The notes below the pieces were generated by a model, which saw only the letters and a list, made by a program, of their open reading frames with translations, was not told the origin of the DNA and did not search any database. The position numbers and the translations under genes were made by a program. DNA of 11,201 nt. Source: Acetobacteraceae bacterium (GTDB taxonomy: Bacteria > Pseudomonadota > Alphaproteobacteria > Acetobacterales > Acetobacteraceae). This document shows positions 1 through 6,912 of this stretch, piece after piece. Where the stretch lies: positions 1 through 11,201 of the forward strand of contig PLSZ01000052.1 in the NCBI GenBank assembly GCA_003164305.1. The letters run 5' to 3'. The stretch's first letter is position 1; each line of letters opens with the position of its first letter.

Positions 1-512
1 CGCATGATCCGCTCGACGCCGCGGCGGGTGAAGATCGCGACTTCCGTGGCGACTTCCTCGGGCAGGCCGCGATGCGTGCGCCCACCCTGACCGGAATACT
101 CGCCTTCCGAGTTCTCCCGCACGATCACCCAGTCCAGATCGCCCGTCGCGACATTGCGTAAAGGCGAGGTCACGCCTGGCAAAATACGCGTCGGCCGCAC
201 GTTGGCGTATTGATCCAGCCCCTGGCAGATCTGCAACCGCAAACCCCACAACGACACGTGATCGGGAATGTTTGGATCGCCCACCGCCCCGAAATAAATC
301 GCGTCAGCGGTGCGCAGCCATGCCAGTCCGTCGGCCGGCATGAACTCGCCATGCTTGCGATACCAGTTCGACCCCCAGTCGTAATGATCGACCACCAGCG
401 AGAAGCCGCCATCGCGCGAGGCCACCGCGTCGAGCACCTCCAACCCCGCGCTGATCACTTCGGGGCCGATGCCGTCGGCGGGAACAGAGGCGATCCGGTA
501 TTGCTTTGCCAT
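1..512 (-). CDS. ttuC: Tartrate / D-malate dehydrogenase (decarboxylating), N-terminal part, runs off the window
   Basis: An NAD-dependent beta-decarboxylating dehydrogenase of the isocitrate/isopropylmalate dehydrogenase superfamily, of the TtuC/DmlA type that oxidises tartrate or D-malate in the cytoplasm. Only residues 1-170 of an expected ~350-360 are present; the gene continues past the left edge. Seen: a PADGIGPEV motif at 11-19 (the family usually has PGDGIG), IYFGAVG at 72-78, SLWGLRLQ at 87-94, DQYANVRP at 100-107, VRENSEGEYSGQGG at 131-144 and FTRRGVERI at 161-169. This SLWG/VRENSEGEYS combination matches D-malate/tartrate enzymes better than LeuB or Icd. The catalytic Lys and the metal-binding Asp residues lie in the missing half and cannot be checked. 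The ATG at 512 follows an AGGA ten bases upstream. It is divergent from the gene at 613, with 100 bases between them. Family assignment is firm; the substrate (malate, tartrate or a relative) is not. Confidence 0.88.
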   Translation of the reverse strand, partial: MAKQYRIASVPADGIGPEVISAGLEVLDAVASRDGGFSLVVDHYDWGSNWYRKHGEFMPADGLAWLRTADAIYFGAVGDPNIPDHVSLWGLRLQICQGLDQYANVRPTRILPGVTSPLRNVATGDLDWVIVRENSEGEYSGQGGRTHRGLPEEVATEVAIFTRRGVERIM

Positions 513-567
513 GATCTTCACATCCTGGTGCTGAACGAGAAGCCCAGTACATACACCATGGACCGGG

Positions 568-582
568 GACGGGAAGTCCGTC
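568..582. repeat. Short inverted repeat in the divergent intergenic region
   Basis: Arms GACGG (568-572) and CCGTC (578-582) enclose a 5-base loop in the 100-base gap between the divergent dehydrogenase and the hexapeptide gene, about 30 bases before the start of the latter. It could be a small hairpin in the leader or an operator half-site pair. It is short enough to be chance. No convincing -35/-10 pair was found in this gap. Confidence 0.25.
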
Positions 583-612
583 AGGCTCGCGGACAACAAT
601 GGAGGTCGGTCC

Positions 613-1206
613 ATGACATTCACATTCGGCCCCGAGGTCGTGCTGCAAAAGGCCGCCTTCGTCGATCCCACGGCGCGTATCTTCGGCCGCGTCAGCGCCG
701 GCGAGGGCAGCAGCTTCTGGCCCTATTGCGTGATCCGGGCCGAGGGCGCCGCGGTTCGTATCGGCCGCTGGTGCAATATTCAGGACACCGCGGTGATCCA
801 TGTCGGCGGCGGCAAGGGGACGACGATCGGCGACTATTGCTCGATCGCGCACCGTGCCGTGGTGCATGGCGCGGAGATCGGCGAGGATTGCCTGATCGGC
901 ATTGGCTCGGTGGTGATGGACGGCGCGAAAGTCGGACGCCGTTGCGTGATCGGCGCCATGGCGCTGGTGCCCCCGGGCGCTGAAATTCCGGAAGGCTCGG
1001 TAGTGATGGGCGTGCCCGGCAAGGTGGTCGCGACCCGGGACAATTTCGCCCAGACGCGGCGCAACGCGCTGATTTATCACCGCAACGCGCTGGCTTACGC
1101 GCAAGGCAAACACGATGCCTGGCGTGGCGAGGAATTCGCCCGATTCCGCGAAGATCTCTCGCGGCGACTGGCCGCCGGTGAGGACGTCGGCGTCGCGCCA
1201 ACCTGA
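613..1206 (+). CDS. Gamma-carbonic anhydrase-like hexapeptide-repeat protein
   Basis: A 197-residue left-handed beta-helix protein of the gamma-carbonic anhydrase (CaiE/PaaY/YrdA-like) family, expected to be a cytoplasmic trimer with metal sites between subunits. Hexapeptide repeats run from about residue 10 to 145. The three expected metal ligands are present: His63 (VIHV), His80 and His85 (IAHRAVVHG). Arg42 and the Gln57-Asp58 pair, conserved around the active site, are also there. The usual R-G-D is R-A-E here (42-44), so the conserved Asp is Glu, and the acidic loop of the archaeal enzyme Cam is absent. A C-terminal helical part (about 150-190) follows. A strong Shine-Dalgarno GGAGGT at 601-606, six bases before the ATG, fixes the start. 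Its neighbours are decarboxylating dehydrogenases, so CO2/bicarbonate handling is plausible. Many family members have no measurable anhydrase activity, and an acyltransferase-like or metal-chaperone role is possible. Confidence 0.88.
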   Translation: MTFTFGPEVVLQKAAFVDPTARIFGRVSAGEGSSFWPYCVIRAEGAAVRIGRWCNIQDTAVIHVGGGKGTTIGDYCSIAHRAVVHGAEIGEDCLIGIGSVVMDGAKVGRRCVIGAMALVPPGAEIPEGSVVMGVPGKVVATRDNFAQTRRNALIYHRNALAYAQGKHDAWRGEEFARFREDLSRRLAAGEDVGVAPT

Positions 1207-1434
1207 CCGCCACCACGAATTTCGCCTGACCGGGGAACCATTCCGCCCTTCGCGACTTGCCCTTCAACGCGTCAGCGTAAGATTAGGATAAGGGCACGAG
1301 CTTTCTGGTATCCGCTATCGATGATGCATGAATCACCGTCGCGACCCCGTCATGGCGTGCCGCGCTTGAATGCTTCAGGGCACTAGCGGAGTTCGCGTGG
1401 GTTTAAAGGACACAAACGTATAAGGAGTCCCCCA
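1207..1434. other. Intergenic region before the MFS gene
   Basis: These 228 bases hold no convincing reading frame, RNA gene or rho-independent terminator. The only clear element is the Shine-Dalgarno AAGGAG at 1422-1427, seven bases before the MFS start codon. A promoter for the transporter is expected here but no good -35/-10 pair was seen. Confidence 0.5.
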
Positions 1435-2778
1435 ATGGGGACGTCGCGGGGAGTCGAGACCGCCCTACCGCTGCTGGATAAACCGGCCGCGGACAAGCCG
1501 GTGAACCAGGCGGACAAGCCGAACCGCCGGGCGATCCGCGAGGGCTTCCAACCGGTTTTCCTCGACACGGTGAACTTCCTGCTCTCCGACGTGCGCGGCG
1601 CTTTGGGTCCCTATTTGGTCGTCTTTCTGGTCACGCAACAACATTGGAGCGTCGCGTCCGTCGGTTTCGTGACCACCATCGGCGGACTGCTCGGCCTGGG
1701 CGCTCAACTTCCCATCGGCATGGCGATCGACGCGATGCGAGCGAAACGCGCCATCGTGGTCGGCGGTATCGCCGTGTTGGCCGCCGGCGCGACATTGATC
1801 TTCGCGGCGCCATTGTTCTGGCCGGTGCTGATCGCCAACACACTGATGGCCGTTGTTGGAGATGTCTTCGCGCCCGCGATCGCGGCGATCACGCTCGGAC
1901 TTTACACACGCGAGACTCTGGCGCGACGCACCGGACGCAACGCCGCGTTCGATCATGCCGGTAACGTGATGACGGCGATGCTGGCAGCATGGGTCGGCTA
2001 CGCGTTCTCGCAACGCGCGGTCTTCCTGTTGGTGCCGGCGTTTTCGTTCCTGGCGGCGGCAGCGACCCTGGCCATTCCCGGAGACTCGATCGATCACGCC
2101 CGCGCGAGGGGTGCCGATCCAATGCCAGGCAACAACGCGTCCGGCGAAGTGCCGCGAACGGCATTCAAACCGACCGGCTGGATGGGTTTGCTGAAAATAC
2201 GGCCATTGGTGGTGTTCGCCAGTTGCGCGCTGTTGTTTCAATTCGCTAACGCATCGTTGCTGCCGTTGGTGGGACAGAAACTCGCGGTCGCGAATCCGGA
2301 TTGGGCGACGGCGTTGACCTCGGCCTGCATCATCGCCGCGCAGGCCGTCATGATGCCGATCAGCATGGTCGTTGGACCAGTCGCCGACAGTTGGGGCCGC
2401 AAGCCGCTGTTCCTGATCGCGTTCGCGGTTCTGCCCGTCAGAGCATTGCTCTACACGTTCTCCGACAACACCGCCTGGCTGCTGGGCGTGCAATTGCTGG
2501 ACGGCGTTGGCTGGGGAATTTTCAGCGCGTTGATGCCGCTGGTGGTCGCGGACATCACGCGTGGAACCGGTCGATACAACATGGCGATGGGCGGCGTGGT
2601 GACGATGCAAGGCATCGGAGGATCGCTCAGCGGTCTCGCGGCGGGCCTGATCGTCGATCACCTGGGCTACAGCCCGGCGTTTCTCTCGTTGGGCCTCGTC
2701 GCCGCGATCGCGGGTGCGGTCTATCTGCTGCTTATGCCGGAAACGTTGAGCCGCCGCACCGTGTCAAACGCGGCCTGA
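1435..2778 (+). CDS. MFS transporter, 12 transmembrane segments
   Basis: A 447-residue inner-membrane secondary transporter of the major facilitator superfamily. After a charged cytoplasmic N-terminus (1-40), hydrophobic segments are spaced as two six-helix halves separated by a hydrophilic central loop (about 214-255). The loop 2-3 signature occurs in both halves: GMAIDAMRAKR at 95-105 and the better conserved GPVADSWGRKP at 314-324. The N-terminus has three D-K-P triplets (15-17, 20-22, 27-29), two of them encoded by an exact 12-base direct repeat (1489-1500 and 1510-1521). AAGGAG at 1422-1427 supports the ATG start. The substrate cannot be read from the sequence. Because a dioxygenase and dehydrogenase cluster lies next to it, import of an organic acid is possible, but drug or metabolite export is equally compatible. 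It converges on the dioxygenase operon. Confidence 0.9.
   Translation: MGTSRGVETALPLLDKPAADKPVNQADKPNRRAIREGFQPVFLDTVNFLLSDVRGALGPYLVVFLVTQQHWSVASVGFVTTIGGLLGLGAQLPIGMAIDAMRAKRAIVVGGIAVLAAGATLIFAAPLFWPVLIANTLMAVVGDVFAPAIAAITLGLYTRETLARRTGRNAAFDHAGNVMTAMLAAWVGYAFSQRAVFLLVPAFSFLAAAATLAIPGDSIDHARARGADPMPGNNASGEVPRTAFKPTGWMGLLKIRPLVVFASCALLFQFANASLLPLVGQKLAVANPDWATALTSACIIAAQAVMMPISMVVGPVADSWGRKPLFLIAFAVLPVRALLYTFSDNTAWLLGVQLLDGVGWGIFSALMPLVVADITRGTGRYNMAMGGVVTMQGIGGSLSGLAAGLIVDHLGYSPAFLSLGLVAAIAGAVYLLLMPETLSRRTVSNAA
1489..1521 (+). repeat. 12-base direct repeat inside the MFS N-terminus
   Basis: The 12-mer GCGGACAAGCCG occurs at 1489-1500 and again at 1510-1521, offset by exactly 21 bases (seven codons), so the frame is kept. 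It encodes the repeated A-D-K-P tetrapeptide in the cytoplasmic tail before helix 1. It looks like a small in-frame duplication and could vary in copy number between strains. Confidence 0.6.
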
Positions 2779-2868
2779 ACCCACGGCCGCCTCGCTTATC
2801 TGTTGGACAATCAGGATCTGTTGCCGCTGAATTTCATCGCCATCGTGCGCGCCGAGATCGCGGCCTGA
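2779..2868 (+). other. In-frame 29-codon tail after the MFS stop, possible gene remnant
   Basis: Directly after the MFS stop codon the same frame stays open for 29 codons to a TGA at 2866-2868. The hypothetical peptide (starting T-H-G-R-L-A-Y-L-L-D and ending in V-R-A-E-I-A-A) has protein-like hydrophobic spacing but no start codon or Shine-Dalgarno. Both this tail and the MFS gene end with the same 10-mer CGCGGCCTGA (2769-2778 and 2859-2868), exactly 90 bases apart. It could be the C-terminal remnant of a lost gene, a segment joined through the direct repeat, or chance. The tail abuts the dioxygenase beta stop codon on the other strand. No terminator hairpin with a T-run is visible between the convergent genes. 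Confidence 0.35.
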
Positions 2869-3342
2869 TTACAGCGGAATCGCCAGCAACGTATCGATCT
2901 TGTCGCTGTCCAGCACCACGATCCGCTCACTGAACCGGTACGGCGTCGCCGAAATATCGATCCGGTCGAGATAACGTCCCGTCGCGAACAACGTTGTCAC
3001 GCCATCGTGCATGATTCGCGCGACGATGAAATGCGAGTGGACGACAGCGGTGTTCCCATTGACGGACTTCACCCGGATTGGCCCGATGACGTGACGATAG
3101 CGGTGCGGCTCGAACAAATTCGCGCGCCGGATCGAGAACACGCGATCGAGCAGCATCCCGCGGGTGGCCGCGTACATCACGCCCTGCCGCATGCCGGCCT
3201 CGTGATTGGAACGGCTGATCACGAGGTAGCGGCAGGGATCGGCGAACAAATCCGGCCATTCCTCCAGCCGGTCTTCATCGATGCGTTCGGCATATTCGCC
3301 GATCAGTTCCTGAACGCCGAGACGGATGGTCAGGTCGTCCAT
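2869..3342 (-). CDS. Aromatic-ring-hydroxylating dioxygenase, beta (small) subunit
   Basis: A 157-residue small subunit of a Rieske non-heme iron oxygenase, with an NTF2/SnoaL-like cone fold. It is structural and helps form the alpha3beta3 hexamer; it carries no cofactor. Family features: an N-terminal helix with Y-A-E-R-I-D at 17-22 and E-E-W at 27-29, the R-Y-R-H segment at 81-84, and the late strand G-R-Y-L-D at 122-126. The length is slightly short but within the normal range. The start ATG lies two bases after the TGA of the alpha subunit, with only a weak GGGTGA upstream, so translation is probably coupled. It is the last gene of the minus-strand operon, and its stop codon touches the end of the tail that follows the MFS gene. 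The pairing with a Rieske alpha subunit makes the call firm; the small subunit says nothing about substrate. Confidence 0.9.
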   Translation of the reverse strand: MDDLTIRLGVQELIGEYAERIDEDRLEEWPDLFADPCRYLVISRSNHEAGMRQGVMYAATRGMLLDRVFSIRRANLFEPHRYRHVIGPIRVKSVNGNTAVVHSHFIVARIMHDGVTTLFATGRYLDRIDISATPYRFSERIVVLDSDKIDTLLAIPL

Positions 3343-3344
3343 TC

Positions 3345-4589
3345 TCAGTCACCCATCAGCGCGCGGTAGTGCTTCCAGAAACCGCGGATCGCCGCCTCGC
3401 TGGCACGGAACGGTTGCGACTCCGCCTCATGGCCGCCCATCATGACGAGGCCCGCGCCGTCATCGTTGTACTGCAGCGCGCGCTGCACGAAGCCGCCGAT
3501 GCAGCCGTCTTCCATCGCGATATAGCCCGCGGGTCCGATCAGGTTCCCCTGCCGCAGCCTGCGTTCCGTCATCGCCTCGTCATCGGTGTCGAAACCGAGA
3601 TGGATCCATTCCAGCTCCGTCTTGTCCACGCCGCGCGGCCGGATGACGCGCACCGCGATCGTATTGCGCACCTGCTGCAACACCATGCCCGGGAAGACGG
3701 TCAGGATTTGCACCGAGACGCCGTCGCCATATTCGTCCACCGACTCGACGACGGAGTTGTCCCGCAGCCGGAACTCGCTTTCGGATCGCAGGCCGGCGTT
3801 CTTGTATTCCTGGTCCTCGGCCTGGTAGTCGAGTTTGGCGAAGCTGTAATGATTGCCGCCGTCCTGGTTGATGAAGATCCCGCCCGGCATGGTCAGCCGG
3901 TTGATCCGGAACGTCGTCAGGAACAGATGCAGGATTGAGGCGTGATAGGTATCCTTCACATTCTCGAAATAAAGTTTCCAGTTGTTCGGCATCACTTGCG
4001 TATTGCGGCCGAGTACGTGCGGCGTGCGGTTCATCACCCGCAGCAAACCCCGGGTCACGTCGGGGCCCAGAAAGGTTTCCAGGTCGGGCGTGACGTCGCT
4101 GAAGGTGCCGAACACCAGACCTCCGAGCACCGCGACACGCAATCGTTGCAACTTATGCTCTTCCTTGCGGAATTCCGGCGGCATGCCGCCCTGACGTTGC
4201 ACGCCATGCTCGAACGCCACGCCGGTGAGTTGGCCGGTCAGGTTGTAGATCCAACCGTGATAAATGCAGCCGAATTCGCGGACGTTGCCCTGGCGCTCCA
4301 GACACAACAGGTTGCCGCGATGGACGCAGCGGTTGACGAAGGCGTTGATGGCGCCGTCCGCGTCGCGCACCACGATGACCGCGGTTTCTCCTACCGTGGT
4401 GGCGACGAAATCGCCAGGCTTCGTGAGTTCGACCGTCAGGCACAGGTAATTCCAGGTCGGGCCCTTGAACAGGCGCTCCTGCTCACGGCGGTACTGTTCC
4501 TGGTCGGTATAGACCCGGAACGGAATTTCCGAGATGCCGTTGGACGGCCAAGGAACTCCATGCTCGGCGGTCAGGCCAGATTGGGACAT
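3345..4589 (-). CDS. Aromatic-ring-hydroxylating dioxygenase, alpha (large) subunit; anthranilate/salicylate-type
   Basis: The catalytic subunit of a Rieske oxygenase, which takes electrons from a ferredoxin or reductase and uses O2 to hydroxylate an aromatic ring. With the ATG at 4589 it has 414 residues. The Rieske [2Fe-2S] ligands are Cys88-X-His90 and Cys108-X2-His111. In the catalytic domain D-X2-H-X4-H gives Asp213, His216 and His221, and the third iron ligand is probably Asp361 in the M-E-D-G segment, so every key residue is present. The N-terminal region and Rieske surroundings resemble AndAc-type anthranilate dioxygenase and salicylate hydroxylase large subunits; this is from memory and the substrate is unproven. 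The frame extends upstream to a GTG at 4607, but GGAGG lies inside that extension eight bases before ATG 4589, so the ATG is preferred. It is followed after two bases by the beta subunit. No electron-transfer gene is in the window. Confidence 0.93.
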   Translation of the reverse strand: MSQSGLTAEHGVPWPSNGISEIPFRVYTDQEQYRREQERLFKGPTWNYLCLTVELTKPGDFVATTVGETAVIVVRDADGAINAFVNRCVHRGNLLCLERQGNVREFGCIYHGWIYNLTGQLTGVAFEHGVQRQGGMPPEFRKEEHKLQRLRVAVLGGLVFGTFSDVTPDLETFLGPDVTRGLLRVMNRTPHVLGRNTQVMPNNWKLYFENVKDTYHASILHLFLTTFRINRLTMPGGIFINQDGGNHYSFAKLDYQAEDQEYKNAGLRSESEFRLRDNSVVESVDEYGDGVSVQILTVFPGMVLQQVRNTIAVRVIRPRGVDKTELEWIHLGFDTDDEAMTERRLRQGNLIGPAGYIAMEDGCIGGFVQRALQYNDDGAGLVMMGGHEAESQPFRASEAAIRGFWKHYRALMGD

Positions 4590-4617
4590 GCCGGTAGCCT
4601 CCTCCACGATCTTTCGT

Positions 4618-4632
4618 CGTCAGGCGCTGACG
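4618..4632. promoter_or_regulatory. Perfect 6-bp inverted repeat between mmsA and the dioxygenase
   Basis: Arms CGTCAG (4618-4623) and CTGACG (4627-4632) flank a 3-base centre, in the 81-base gap between the mmsA stop and the dioxygenase alpha start, about 29 bases before that ATG. It may be an operator for an internal promoter, or an RNA hairpin affecting the relative amounts of the two products. It has no T-run, so it is not a standard terminator. Function is inferred from position only. Confidence 0.35.
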
Positions 4633-4670
4633 GTACGCTGGTTCGCGCCACGAGGAAAGCGGCGCTCTCG

Positions 4671-6167
4671 CTACCGCCCCAACGTCGGCATCACGAACTC
4701 CGCCCCTTTACGCGCGCCACCCGTCCAACGCTGCGTCACCGCCTTGTACTTCGTGTAAAACCGTACGCCCTCCATGCCATAAACATGGTGATCGCCGAAC
4801 AGCGAATGCTTCCAACCGCCGAACGAATGGAACGACATCGGCACCGGGATCGGCACGTTGATGCCGACCATGCCGATCTGGATCTGGCTGGCGAAATCTC
4901 GCGCCGTGCCGCCATCGTTGGTGAACAGAGCGACCCCGTTGCCGTACTCGTGCGCATTGATCATCCGCGTCGCCGTCGCGATATCCGGCGCCCGCACCAC
5001 CGACAGCACCGGCCCAAAGATTTCCTCCTGATAAATCCGCATGTCTGTCGTAACGTTATCGAACAGACTTCCGCCGATGAAGAAACCGTTCTCATAGCCT
5101 TGCAACTTCAGCCCGCGCCCATCGACCACCAACGACGCGCCTTCCTTAACACCCAGATCGACATAGCCCGACACCTTCGCCAGATGATCGCGGGTAACCA
5201 GCGGCCCCATCTCCGCCTCGGGATCGACGCCCGGGGCGATCTTCAACGCCCGCACGCGGGGCGCCAGTTTCGCCACCAGCGCGTCGCCCGCCGAGCCGAC
5301 CGCCACCGCGACCGAGACCGCCATGCAACGCTCTCCCGCCGCGCCGTACGCGGAGCCCATCAGCGCATCGACCGCGTCGTCCAGGTCGGCGTCGGGCATC
5401 ACCACCAGATGGTTCTTCGCTCCGCCCAAAGCCTGCACGCGCTTGCCGAACGAGGTGCCGCCTTTATAGATCGTTTCGGCGATGGCGGTGGACCCGACAA
5501 AGCTGATCGCGGCGATGTCGGGATGCGCCAGGATCGCCTCGACCGCTTCCCGGGCACCCTGAACAACGGTGAACACGCCATCGGGCAAACCGGCTTCTGT
5601 CAACAACGCCGCCAGTTTCAGCGCTACCGAGGGATCCTTCTCCGACGGCTTCAGCAGGAAGCAATTGCCGCACGCCAGCGCCACCGGCAACATCCACAAA
5701 GGTACCATCAGCGGAAAGTTGAACGGCGTGATGCCGGCGACGACTCCCAAAGGCTGCCGGATCGACCACGCATCGATGCCGGTGCCGACCGCCTCGGTGT
5801 ATTCGCCCTTCAGCAAATGCGGGATGCCGCAGGCGAACTCGACGACTTCAAGCCCGCGTTGCACTTCGCCGTCGGCGTCGGACAATACCTTGCCGTGCTC
5901 TTCTGTAATGATCGCCGAAATCTCGCGCCGGTCCCGCTCCAGGAGTTCCCTGAACTTAAACATCACGCGGGCGCGGCGCAGCGGTGGGGTCGCGGCCCAT
6001 GCGGGGAAAGCGGCGGCGGCGGCGGCGACCGCGGCATCGACCTCGGCGGAACTGGCCAGAGCGACACGGGCGATCACCTCGCCGGCCGCCGGATTGTAGA
6101 CGTCGCCGAATTTACCGCTGCCGCCGGCGACCGGTTTGCCGCCGATGAAATGTCCGATTTCTCGCAT
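4671..6167 (-). CDS. mmsA: Methylmalonate-semialdehyde dehydrogenase (CoA-acylating)
   Basis: A 498-residue member of the CoA-dependent aldehyde dehydrogenase branch (MmsA/IolA). It oxidises methylmalonate or malonate semialdehyde with NAD and CoA, with loss of the carboxyl group, giving propionyl-CoA or acetyl-CoA. Seen: the ITPFNFP motif with Asn150, NAD-binding [10 protein letters not shown] at 171-180, FVGSTAIAE at 223-231, and catalytic Cys281 in G-E-R-C-M. Arg280, just before the Cys, fits the carboxylate-binding Arg of this family, and Arg104 probably fits the second one. The general-base Glu of ordinary aldehyde dehydrogenases is missing: the region reads ALGGAKNH (246-253), which is the hallmark of MmsA. 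The ATG at 6167 follows GGAGA by about eight bases. It sits between a hydrolase-fold gene (93-base gap) and the dioxygenase genes. In this context it probably handles a ring-degradation product, but valine or inositol breakdown cannot be excluded. Confidence 0.95.
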   Translation of the reverse strand: MREIGHFIGGKPVAGGSGKFGDVYNPAAGEVIARVALASSAEVDAAVAAAAAAFPAWAATPPLRRARVMFKFRELLERDRREISAIITEEHGKVLSDADGEVQRGLEVVEFACGIPHLLKGEYTEAVGTGIDAWSIRQPLGVVAGITPFNFPLMVPLWMLPVALACGNCFLLKPSEKDPSVALKLAALLTEAGLPDGVFTVVQGAREAVEAILAHPDIAAISFVGSTAIAETIYKGGTSFGKRVQALGGAKNHLVVMPDADLDDAVDALMGSAYGAAGERCMAVSVAVAVGSAGDALVAKLAPRVRALKIAPGVDPEAEMGPLVTRDHLAKVSGYVDLGVKEGASLVVDGRGLKLQGYENGFFIGGSLFDNVTTDMRIYQEEIFGPVLSVVRAPDIATATRMINAHEYGNGVALFTNDGGTARDFASQIQIGMVGINVPIPVPMSFHSFGGWKHSLFGDHHVYGMEGVRFYTKYKAVTQRWTGGARKGAEFVMPTLGR

Positions 6168-6260
6168 GGAAGTTTCTCCAGGGTCGTGCCAAGGGGGCTT
6201 GTTTAGGGCGGATTTAGGCTGAAACGGGCCGGACGGCCAGGGGGACTCTTATCGGGACCC
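6168..6260. other. Gap between hydrolase-fold gene and mmsA
   Basis: Ninety-three bases on the minus-strand transcript between the hydrolase stop and the mmsA start. It contains a short GC hairpin (GGCCG/CGGCC arms around 6230 with a 2-base loop) not followed by a proper T-run, and the mmsA Shine-Dalgarno GGAGA near 6176-6180. A weak or partial terminator, or nothing, is possible; the genes still look like one transcription unit. Confidence 0.35.
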
Positions 6261-6854
6261 TCAGCCCAGAAAATCCAGCAGCACGCGCAGGATCCAGTCC
6301 GGTCGTTCCGTCACCGCGTCCGCCACCGCGCCGGGCACGAACGCGAGCTGCCCCCGCGGGATGGAACGCGCCAGAAAGTCCGCGCCCTCCCGCATCGCCA
6401 GATCGGCGCCTTCCGCGCATAATACCAGTGTGGGGGCGAAGATTTCCTCGGCGAGGTCCATCAGATCGGCGCGCGCCATCGCCGCGTGCAGCGAGCCTGA
6501 CAGCAGGAACGTGTCGCGCATGCCCTCGCTGAGCGCGGGCGTGGTGTCGCACAACACCAGGCGATCGACGCGCTCCGGAAAGTTGGCGGCGAAGCACTGC
6601 GCCACCATGCCGCCAAGCGAAGACCCGACGATATGCGCCCGCGTGATGTCCTCGGCGGTCAATACGGTGGCGAGTTGATCGGCCAGGCCGTCGATCTCAC
6701 CGTCGGCGGGAAAGTCGTAGGACAGCAGTTCGAACCGCTCGGCCAGGCCGGCGATGCCGTCCCACATGCGGCGTGTGGCGCCCACCGCGTGCAGCAGAAC
6801 GATGACGGGCCCCGAGCCGACGCGGTCCGGCTGAGGAGGGGGCAATGACATCAT
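6261..6854 (-). CDS. Alpha/beta-hydrolase-fold protein, short, lacking the catalytic His
   Basis: A 197-residue alpha/beta-hydrolase-fold protein resembling 3-oxoadipate enol-lactonase (PcaD)-like enzymes. Seen: strand VIVLLHAVG (17-25) with the oxyanion-hole His22, the nucleophile elbow G-S-S-L-G (77-81) with Ser79, NFPERVDRLVLCDT (91-103), and late strand PTLVLCAEGAD (141-151) with Asp151 as a possible triad acid. It is short: the cap between about 105 and 135 is roughly 30 residues, where relatives have about twice that. The late segment where PcaD-like proteins have P-G-A-A-H reads P-G-A-V-A-D (174-179), and there is no His after residue 123, so the triad looks incomplete. The frame reaches back to a TTG at 6932, but GGAG five bases before the ATG at 6854 supports this start (6851 is also possible). 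It is probably the first gene of the operon. It may be a weak hydrolase, a pseudoenzyme or a binding protein. Confidence 0.8.
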   Translation of the reverse strand: MMSLPPPQPDRVGSGPVIVLLHAVGATRRMWDGIAGLAERFELLSYDFPADGEIDGLADQLATVLTAEDITRAHIVGSSLGGMVAQCFAANFPERVDRLVLCDTTPALSEGMRDTFLLSGSLHAAMARADLMDLAEEIFAPTLVLCAEGADLAMREGADFLARSIPRGQLAFVPGAVADAVTERPDWILRVLLDFLG

Positions 6855-6912
6855 GTCGTCTCCGTTGAGCGTCTCGCGCAGCTTACTCCACATCCCGCAA
6901 CCGACACCATTG

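Noticed and set aside
210..1113. Long frames on both strands across the divergent gap and the hexapeptide gene
   Set aside because: They conflict with the two real genes, which have motifs and ribosome binding sites; the frames have no protein-like features.
1345..1370. Stretch with GTCATGG and CTTGA resembling the palindromic repeat at 8248
   Set aside because: It lacks the symmetric second arm and the shared letters are too few to call a repeat copy.
1465..2661. A 398-codon minus-strand frame opposite the MFS gene
   Set aside because: It is antisense to a clear 12-helix transporter; the composition is charged and low-complexity with no motif.
3942..6206. A 754-codon open frame on the plus strand across mmsA and the dioxygenase alpha gene
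   Set aside because: It is antisense to two genes with complete catalytic motifs; the product is His/Arg/Gln-rich with no recognisable domain, which is the normal shadow of GC-rich coding DNA.
6230..6246. GC hairpin between the hydrolase and mmsA genes as a rho-independent terminator
   Set aside because: The stem is five pairs with a two-base loop and no proper T-run follows on the minus strand; it does not meet the usual form.
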